From Planctomycetales bacterium (GTDB lineage Bacteria > Planctomycetota > UBA11346): DNA of 10,307 nucleotides. Position numbers and translations under genes: made by a program. Of this stretch, positions 1 through 5,680 are shown in pieces. The DNA is taken from positions 1 to 10,307 of the forward strand of contig JANYGY010000226.1 in assembly GCA_025362255.1 (NCBI GenBank), read 5' to 3'. Within the stretch, counting starts at the first letter, position 1, and every line of letters starts with the position of its first letter. A model generated the notes under the pieces. The model worked only from the letters and a program-made list of their open reading frames with translations. It had not been told where the DNA came from and did no database searches.

Positions 1-57
1 GGAATGCATTTTTCTGCTGTGCCTTTCCTGCTCCGACGGCCTAGCGAAAACATCTTC

Positions 58-597
58 ATGCAATACCAACCCTTCTGGTGCGAAGAAAATATCTGGCACC
101 TCGCGGGGCAGACCGAGTTCACTTCGTCAGGCTGGGTGGTGGTCATCAGCGGAGCGCAGGGTCATGTCGCCTGCTGGGGGCAGCGCGCTGCGGCGGCGGC
201 GGACGCGGCGGTGTTGTGGGATTATCATGTGGTCTTCGCTGTGCCGGGGACATCTCGGGAACCTGGATGGCAGATCTGGGATCTTGATTGCACCGCTGGC
301 CATCCGCTGCCCGCGAGCGTCTGGTTGGATGTAACCTTTCCTGTTCCAACAATGACCAAGACCGCATTTCAACCGCGGTTTGCGTGCATTCCAGCCGCTG
401 AATACCGTCGTGATTTTTCCACCGATCGGAGCCACATGCGGCGCGCCGATGGTGGGTGGCAGCAACCCCCTCCCCCGTGGGAGCCGCCTTTGGGCACGGG
501 CGCACTGACGGTGGCAACCGCCATCGCCCGGGCGCGACGCGGTCTGGATGTGGCCGCATTGCGCGCGTGGCTCGCTGCTCATACCGCGTCGGGTTAA
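58..597 (+). CDS. Protein N-terminal glutamine amidohydrolase (NTAQ1 / WDYHV family)
   Basis: The 179-residue product should deamidate N-terminal glutamine of proteins or peptides to glutamate in the cytoplasm. It matches human NTAQ1 along its whole length. Near the start is WCEENIW with the nucleophile Cys8, followed by the family signature WDYHVV with His57, and WDLD with Asp75; these align with human Cys28, His81 and Asp97. Further on come the conserved IPAAEYRRDFSTDRSHM block (about 111-127) and W-x2-PPPPW (about 134-141). There is no signal peptide or membrane segment. An in-frame ATG at 4 would add 18 residues, and the frame stays open to the window edge. I prefer 58 because it puts the catalytic Cys close to the N-terminus as in the family, although neither start has a convincing ribosome binding site. 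It lies 70 bases upstream of the kinase gene and is not obviously linked to it. The family call is very secure; the physiological substrate is unknown. Confidence 0.93.
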   Translation: MQYQPFWCEENIWHLAGQTEFTSSGWVVVISGAQGHVACWGQRAAAAADAAVLWDYHVVFAVPGTSREPGWQIWDLDCTAGHPLPASVWLDVTFPVPTMTKTAFQPRFACIPAAEYRRDFSTDRSHMRRADGGWQQPPPPWEPPLGTGALTVATAIARARRGLDVAALRAWLAAHTASG

Positions 598-654
598 TGA
601 TTGGAGTTGGTCGCGCCGGTTTAGTTTCACCCCCACCGAAGCGACGCTGATTTT

Positions 655-660
655 TGAGGA
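655..660 (+). promoter_or_regulatory. Ribosome binding site of the kinase gene
   Basis: TGAGGA lies 7 bases before the ATG at 668, a near-consensus Shine-Dalgarno. It decides the start of the kinase: the reading frame is open back to 548, but the upstream 40 codons are arginine- and tryptophan-rich, overlap the end of the amidase gene and have no such site. The remainder of the 598-667 gap shows no promoter I would defend. Confidence 0.7.
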
Positions 661-667
661 ATCGCCC

Positions 668-2539
668 ATGAACGACCGCGACCCGTTGATGACCGAGACC
701 GTCGACAGTGAAGCCCCAACCCGCCGACCGATCGCCAACGGGGCGAGCGAAGCCACCGTAATCGCCGTTACCGCGGCGCAGGATGCGCCTGCCTCCACTC
801 TGGTCGCGGACTTATCAGCCCCGGAGACATCCGCCACCCGCTTGATCCAGAACGTTCCCGAAGTGTCCCTGCCCGCCGGAGTGCCGCGTGAAATCGGCGG
901 GGTCAAATTGCTGCGCCAGCTCGGCAAAGGCGCGATGGGTGAAGTGTACCTCGGACGGCATCACACGATGGATGTCGAGGTCGCGGTGAAGTTGATGATC
1001 CAGACCACCGGCAGCGATGCCGACCGATTCCTGCAGGAGGTCCGCGCCGCGGCGCGCATCATCCATCCGCACGTGATCCAGGTGATGAACGCCGGAACTG
1101 ATCAAGGTCGACTGTTTCTGGTGATGGAGCTGGTCACGGGTGGCGACCTCTCGCAGATGATCAAACGCGAAGGTCGCCTGTCCTGGCGGCGCGCGGTCGA
1201 GCTGGCGATCCAGGCCGCCGAAGGCCTGGGGGCGGCCCATCGCGCCGGCATCGTTCATCGCGATGTGAAACCGGCGAATTTCCTGCTGACGGGCGAGGGC
1301 AAACTCAAGGTTGCTGATCTGGGCATGGCCAAGCATCAGGCGAGCAGCGCCGTCGAGCTGACCCAGACCGGCGTGATCATGGGCACACCCGCCTACATGG
1401 CGCCCGAGCAGGCGATCGACACCCGGCGCGCCGGACCGCCAGCGGATGTGTACGCATTGGGCGTGACGCTCTTCCACCTGCTGTGCGGCCGTCTGCCGTA
1501 TCAGGCGGAGACCAGCAACGCGATGTTGTTGGCGCACGCCAACCAACCGGTGCCGGATGTCGGCACGCTGGCGAAGGACATTCCACCGCCGTTGGTCGCC
1601 CTGGTCACCCGACTGCTCGACAAGGATCCCGCCAAGCGACCGATCAATGGTGACGCCACCGCCGTGGAATTGCGCAAGACCTTGACCGAGGGCACCGTTG
1701 GATCCGTCACGGTCGTCAGCTCGGGGGCGCGGCGCTTCGCGGCGTTGATCGCGATTGGTTTGGTAATTGGCCTGACGATCCTCGGCGGCATCTGGCTCGC
1801 CGCCCATCGTGACCCCACGCCTGCGCCGGCAGTCGTGCAGACCAAGAGTCCGGGGATGCCGCCAGTTTCTGGTACGCCAGCAGCTGTGACGCCAGTAGCC
1901 CCAGCAATCGCCGCACTCACCCAGCCGGTGATCGATGCCTGGCAGACTCCGGTGCGCGCGGTCTTCGTGTTGTCGGGTGATCCGCAGGCGATCGAGGCGG
2001 CAGCGATCGAAAGCGCGTTGGTCACGGCCAAGGTGCTGCTCGTCGAACGCGCGGTGCTCGACCAGGCGGTGCTCAAAGAAACCACGCTGATCAGCAATGG
2101 CCAAGTCGATGTCGCGAGTGCCGTGCACGCCGGCAAGCTGGTCGGCGGGCACGTGGCGTTGCTGATCCGCAAGGCCGATCAACGCCTGGCGCTGCGCGCG
2201 GTGGTGATCGAGACCGGTGAAGTGGTGGGCAGCCAGGTCGTTGATCCGGCCGCAGGTGGCACCACGGCGGTCGAGCTGGTGCGCGCGGCATTGTCCGGCC
2301 TGCCAGCGCAAGGCCGACTGATCCATGACGCCGACAACACCTGGCAGGTCAGCCTCGGCCGACAGCACGGCGTGCAGGTTGGCGATCAGTTTCGCGTCAT
2401 GTCGGGTGAGCCCAATGCCCCGACGATGATCATCGCCAAGGCGACTGTCGGCGGCGTCAGCGCCACCACTGCGACGGTGTCGCTGGCCGGCACCATTCCC
2501 TCCATCCTTCCCGCCAACGTTTCCCGGATCACGCCATGA
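668..2539 (+). CDS. Transmembrane Hanks-type Ser/Thr protein kinase with a CsgG/LpoB-like extracytoplasmic domain
   Basis: This 623-residue protein should phosphorylate proteins on Ser/Thr and signal across the inner membrane. After a Ser/Thr/Ala-rich N-terminal tail (1-72) comes a complete kinase domain (about 79-340). It has the Gly loop GKGAMGEVYLG (86-96), ATP-binding Lys108 in VAVK, helix-C Glu124, catalytic HRDVKPAN with Asp199, Mg-binding Asp217 in DLG (in place of DFG), and APE at 245-247. All residues needed for catalysis are present. An Arg pair precedes one membrane helix (about 357-379), then a Pro/Ala linker (380-420). The C-terminal domain (about 427-612) contains VERAVLDQAVLKE, as in CsgG/LpoB-type folds, and then a HGVQVGDQF segment resembling FlgT_C. 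It has no PASTA repeats. Its stop codon overlaps the next start as ATGA, implying coupled translation. The kinase assignment is secure. The sensor-domain assignment rests on motif resemblance, and its ligand is unknown. Confidence 0.95.
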   Translation: MNDRDPLMTETVDSEAPTRRPIANGASEATVIAVTAAQDAPASTLVADLSAPETSATRLIQNVPEVSLPAGVPREIGGVKLLRQLGKGAMGEVYLGRHHTMDVEVAVKLMIQTTGSDADRFLQEVRAAARIIHPHVIQVMNAGTDQGRLFLVMELVTGGDLSQMIKREGRLSWRRAVELAIQAAEGLGAAHRAGIVHRDVKPANFLLTGEGKLKVADLGMAKHQASSAVELTQTGVIMGTPAYMAPEQAIDTRRAGPPADVYALGVTLFHLLCGRLPYQAETSNAMLLAHANQPVPDVGTLAKDIPPPLVALVTRLLDKDPAKRPINGDATAVELRKTLTEGTVGSVTVVSSGARRFAALIAIGLVIGLTILGGIWLAAHRDPTPAPAVVQTKSPGMPPVSGTPAAVTPVAPAIAALTQPVIDAWQTPVRAVFVLSGDPQAIEAAAIESALVTAKVLLVERAVLDQAVLKETTLISNGQVDVASAVHAGKLVGGHVALLIRKADQRLALRAVVIETGEVVGSQVVDPAAGGTTAVELVRAALSGLPAQGRLIHDADNTWQVSLGRQHGVQVGDQFRVMSGEPNAPTMIIAKATVGGVSATTATVSLAGTIPSILPANVSRITP

Positions 2540-4263
2540 CGTCGTTGAAATTTTCCGCGCGCGGTTTCCGCGCCGTGCCTGTCTCGTGCCTGGTGTCGTG
2601 CCTGGTGTTGAGCAGTTGCGCCACCCTGCGGACCAGCCCTGAGCCGAGAGTCGTCGACGGCCAGACCTACGGCACGACCAGCGTGCCTTTTCGCGGGCGG
2701 TGGTGGCAGTTCTACGAACGCGGGGTGAGCTGGTCGCGCGGTGGCTTCTGGGCCGAAGCCGAAAGCGATTTCCGCGCTGCGCTGACGTTACGGCAGACCG
2801 ACAGCCGCCGGGCGCGGACCTATGGCATGCATTTCGTCCAGTGTTTCGTCCATCGCGAATTGGGTGCGGTGTTGGTCGAGCAGCAACGTTGGGACGAAGC
2901 CGAAAGCGAGCTGCGCCTGAGTCTGGCGCAAGAGCCCAGTGCCAAGGCTGAGTTCTTGTTGGCGCGCATCGCGACCGCGCGAGGCGTCTTCGCAGGTGCC
3001 GCAGTGGCAGCAGCTCCCCCGGCAGCAGGCCCAGCTGCGCCCACGGTCTTGCGCATGCCCAGCCGAGTGGTGATCGAGCGTAGCGAACCTGTGGCTGGCA
3101 ATCTGAAATCGATGGTCGGGCATTATTTCCCCAGCGGCGAGCAACCGTTGGAAGTGCTCAATGAAGCCGGTGCCGCACGGGTGATAGCGGTCGCAGCCGA
3201 CGGTGCGTTTACCGCCGAGCTGGCGCCGGGTGACGTGCTGGTGACCCGCGCCGCCGAGGGCAAGCCGGTGATCTTTGCCACCGCCGAACCTGCCCCCGTC
3301 GCGCCAAGCCTGGTGCTCGACGGCCCGGAGAATGGCGCCGTGATCACCACCAATTGCGTGTGGTTCCGCTTTTCCGCTCAGGCCACCGCTGGGCTGAGTG
3401 CACTGGTGGTCAGCGATGAGGTCGGTCGCGATTTGCTCAATCAATCGCTGAGTGGCGTGGCGGCAGGTGGAACTTTCGCGGTGCCTCTGATCAGCGGCAG
3501 CCACGTGCTGCGCTTCACCCTGCGCCTGACTGCCGGCGAGGTGGTCGTCGAGCGAACGATAGTCGTCACGCCCACTCCCGCTCAGGATCGGACGCTGCGC
3601 GCGACGGCGATGATGCTGCCCCTGCAAGCCCCGAGCGACGGCGTCGGGATCAAAGAGACCGATGATCCGGAATTGCTGTCCAGCGTCAGTCGCGATGGCC
3701 GCTTTCGCTTGGTCGATACCCAAGCTGATGAGCTGCTCACCCGCGAATTATCGCTGGTCGATGCGGGCTATGTCGATCGCGTCACGGCCGCCAATGCCGG
3801 CCGGCGGTTGGCGTCGCGCTATGTGCTCACCGGCACGCTGAGGCGGGGGCGCAACGATGTCGAATGCTTTGTGCGCCTGGTCCACGTCGACAGCAAAGAG
3901 GTCGTGGCGAGCGCGGATGCCTACAGCCAAGCGATTGCGCCGGCGCAAGAACAGGCGTTCTTCGCCCTGGTTGCGGGTCGTCTGCATCAGGAGTTCCCCG
4001 TCCTGCAGGCGACGCTCGCAGCGGACGAGCGAGGCGTGCCGATCATCGATCGCGGCGCCGCCGCCGGGGTGGTCGGGCGGATGATCTTCTTCGCCGTCGA
4101 TCGCGGCCCTGATGTCCGCGACCCGACCACTGGACAGGTGGTGCTGGCCGGCGATCAACGGGTGGCCGGCACCCTTGAGGTCGCCGACGTCGAGGACCAG
4201 CAAGCGCGCATGAAGCAAGTTTCGGGAACCACGCCAACCGGCGCCCTGGTGGTGAGCGAATGA
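2536..4263 (+). CDS. Outer-membrane-type lipoprotein with TPR-like repeats and a CsgG/FlgO-like plus FlgT_C-like C-terminus
   Basis: I recognise domain types in this 575-residue protein but no named family. It begins with a lipoprotein signal peptide whose lipobox LSSC puts the lipidated residue at Cys28; the next residues are Ala-Thr, with no inner-membrane retention Asp. Residues about 55-148 are helical and TPR-like, with AEAESDFRAAL and WDEAESELRLSL as the repeat cores. An Ala/Pro linker follows (150-170), then beta-rich sequence including an Ig-like segment (about 255-347). Residues about 352-485 resemble the CsgG/FlgO group: GRFRLVDT, then RYVLTGTLRR, then VRLVHVDSKEVV. Residues about 495-563 look like FlgT_C, with DRGAAAGVVG and DPTTGQVV. 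The same pair of modules ends the upstream kinase. The gene overlaps its neighbours by ATGA at both ends. A role as a periplasmic or outer-membrane assembly or partner protein is inferred from context. A curli-type secretion pore is possible, but I see no clear CsgG channel region. Confidence 0.85.
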   Translation: MTSLKFSARGFRAVPVSCLVSCLVLSSCATLRTSPEPRVVDGQTYGTTSVPFRGRWWQFYERGVSWSRGGFWAEAESDFRAALTLRQTDSRRARTYGMHFVQCFVHRELGAVLVEQQRWDEAESELRLSLAQEPSAKAEFLLARIATARGVFAGAAVAAAPPAAGPAAPTVLRMPSRVVIERSEPVAGNLKSMVGHYFPSGEQPLEVLNEAGAARVIAVAADGAFTAELAPGDVLVTRAAEGKPVIFATAEPAPVAPSLVLDGPENGAVITTNCVWFRFSAQATAGLSALVVSDEVGRDLLNQSLSGVAAGGTFAVPLISGSHVLRFTLRLTAGEVVVERTIVVTPTPAQDRTLRATAMMLPLQAPSDGVGIKETDDPELLSSVSRDGRFRLVDTQADELLTRELSLVDAGYVDRVTAANAGRRLASRYVLTGTLRRGRNDVECFVRLVHVDSKEVVASADAYSQAIAPAQEQAFFALVAGRLHQEFPVLQATLAADERGVPIIDRGAAAGVVGRMIFFAVDRGPDVRDPTTGQVVLAGDQRVAGTLEVADVEDQQARMKQVSGTTPTGALVVSE

Positions 4264-5669
4264 GCTTCTTCACGCGCTCCACGGTTATGCGCCCGAACGT
4301 GGTTGTCCCCGCGCTACTCAGTCTCGCGCTGCTCAATTTCACGGCATTCGCGCGCGCGGTCGATGTCACGGTGGTGCCGTTCGATGGCAGCCCGATTCCG
4401 ATCGGCGCCGGCGCACGGGCGCTGGGCATGGGTGGGGCCTTCACCGCGGTCGCCGACGATGGCACCGCTAACACCTGGAATCCGGCGGGCATGGCGCAGC
4501 TCGAACGCCCGGAACTATCGCTCAATGGTGGCTGGTATTCCCGCTCGACGAAGACCGGAGACAGCAGCTCGCGCGAGAGCGCGGTGGCGCTCGATCACGT
4601 CAGTGCGGTGCTGCCGTTCTTCGTCCTCGGCACGCAACAGACGATCGGCGTGGCGTGGCAGCGGCAGTTCGATTTCACGCGCAGCACCGACAGCACGCAG
4701 GTCCTGCAAGCTCAAGGCGCGACCACCGCGAATCAGGGGCGCTCAGATAATCACGTCGAGAACGTCGGCGCGTGGTCGACCTGGAGCCTGAGCTACGCCG
4801 CTGATGTCACGCCGACGTTGGCATTGGGCGCCACGGCGCTGGTGTGGAATGACCAGCTCACCCGCGCCAGCCACAACCGGCGCAGCGCCAGCAGTACCGG
4901 CAGCCTGACCACCTTTGGCCTGGGGTCGCCGCCGACGCTGATCAGCGATGAGACCTTCGTCTCGACGCAGGAGCAGCAGATCACCGTCGATCGAGGAATC
5001 AGTCTCGTGCTGGGAGCGATGTGGCAGGTCGCCCCGCAATGGACGTTGGCGACCACGATCAAACCGCGTTACGATCTGGCGCTGACCATCGCCAAACAGG
5101 ACCAGCGGATCTTCCGCGATGCGACCAGCGGTGCGGTCACCAGCCAGCAGGCGACCGACACCACTCGTGATGCGACGTACACCTATCCGACCAGTGCCAC
5201 GGTCGCGACCGCCTGGCGGCGCAGCGACAGCCAGACCTTCACTGCTGATCTGACCTGGACCCATTGGCGTGAACTGGTGATCGACGACGGTAGCAACACC
5301 ACCTCGCCGATCAGCCCGTTCGTTTCGCCCAGCGATTTCGCTGACGGCTACGCCCTGCGCCTGGGCTATGAGCACGTCCTGCTGTTGCCGCGCGTGGTCG
5401 TGGTGCCGCGATGCGGACTGCTGTATGAGGGCCTGCCCGGCGTCACCGCCGCACCTGACTCGGCGCATCCGGAACTGGTCAACGCCACGGTGGATCGCTA
5501 TTGGGGCGCCACCGCGGGGCTGAGTGTTTTCCAACGATCGCTGATTTACGACGCAGCGGTGCAACTGCGTTATGGCAACAACGTCGGTGCCGGCGTCGAT
5601 GCCCCGTTCGATGCCACCGCCACCGTGTTGGGCGTGACCGTGCGCGCCGGCATCACGTACCACTTCTGA
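4260..5669 (+). CDS. Outer-membrane beta-barrel protein, FadL/OMPP1- or PorV-like
   Basis: The 469-residue product has a Sec signal peptide: a hydrophobic core at about 13-29 and a likely cut after ARA at residue 33. The mature N-terminus carries the segment shared by FadL/OMPP1/TodX and PorV/PorQ proteins, GARALGMGGAFTAVADDGTA (51-70) followed by NTWNPAGMAQL. The rest alternates polar and hydrophobic residues as in transmembrane beta strands, with repeated Trp/Tyr girdle positions such as WSTWSLSYA and WTHWREL. It ends in AGITYHF, the terminal aromatic being the usual signal for BAM-dependent insertion. FadL proteins import hydrophobic compounds, whereas PorV is a shuttle in type IX secretion; sequence reading cannot separate these. 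The start overlaps the lipoprotein stop (ATGA). A second ATG at 4287 would give a shorter signal peptide but has no ribosome binding site. The position next to an exported repeat protein favours a role in cargo export or anchoring (inference). Confidence 0.88.
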   Translation: MSFFTRSTVMRPNVVVPALLSLALLNFTAFARAVDVTVVPFDGSPIPIGAGARALGMGGAFTAVADDGTANTWNPAGMAQLERPELSLNGGWYSRSTKTGDSSSRESAVALDHVSAVLPFFVLGTQQTIGVAWQRQFDFTRSTDSTQVLQAQGATTANQGRSDNHVENVGAWSTWSLSYAADVTPTLALGATALVWNDQLTRASHNRRSASSTGSLTTFGLGSPPTLISDETFVSTQEQQITVDRGISLVLGAMWQVAPQWTLATTIKPRYDLALTIAKQDQRIFRDATSGAVTSQQATDTTRDATYTYPTSATVATAWRRSDSQTFTADLTWTHWRELVIDDGSNTTSPISPFVSPSDFADGYALRLGYEHVLLLPRVVVVPRCGLLYEGLPGVTAAPDSAHPELVNATVDRYWGATAGLSVFQRSLIYDAAVQLRYGNNVGAGVDAPFDATATVLGVTVRAGITYHF

Positions 5670-5672
5670 AAG
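5668..5672 (+). promoter_or_regulatory. Ribosome binding site of the Ig-repeat protein gene
   Basis: GAAAG begins inside the stop codon of the barrel gene and lies 8 bases before the ATG at 5681. Another in-frame ATG at 5675 is only 2 bases from this site, so 5681 is the better start. The frame is open far upstream (to 5501), but that part overlaps the barrel gene and is arginine-rich with no signal peptide. Confidence 0.5.
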
Positions 5673-5680
5673 TGATGATC

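Noticed and set aside
601..627. Possible promoter TTGGAG with TTAGTT or TAGTTT in the gap before the kinase gene
   Set aside because: The spacing between the boxes is 14-15 bases and the -10 match is poor, so it is not better than chance.
127..927. Minus-strand open frame spanning the amidase gene and the start of the kinase gene
   Set aside because: It spans two convincing plus-strand genes and their ribosome binding site and has no family motifs.
815..2368. Long open frame on the minus strand opposite the kinase gene (517 codons)
   Set aside because: It is rich in Arg, His, Gln and Asp with no domain motif, as expected from the antisense of a high-GC gene. The plus strand carries a complete kinase.
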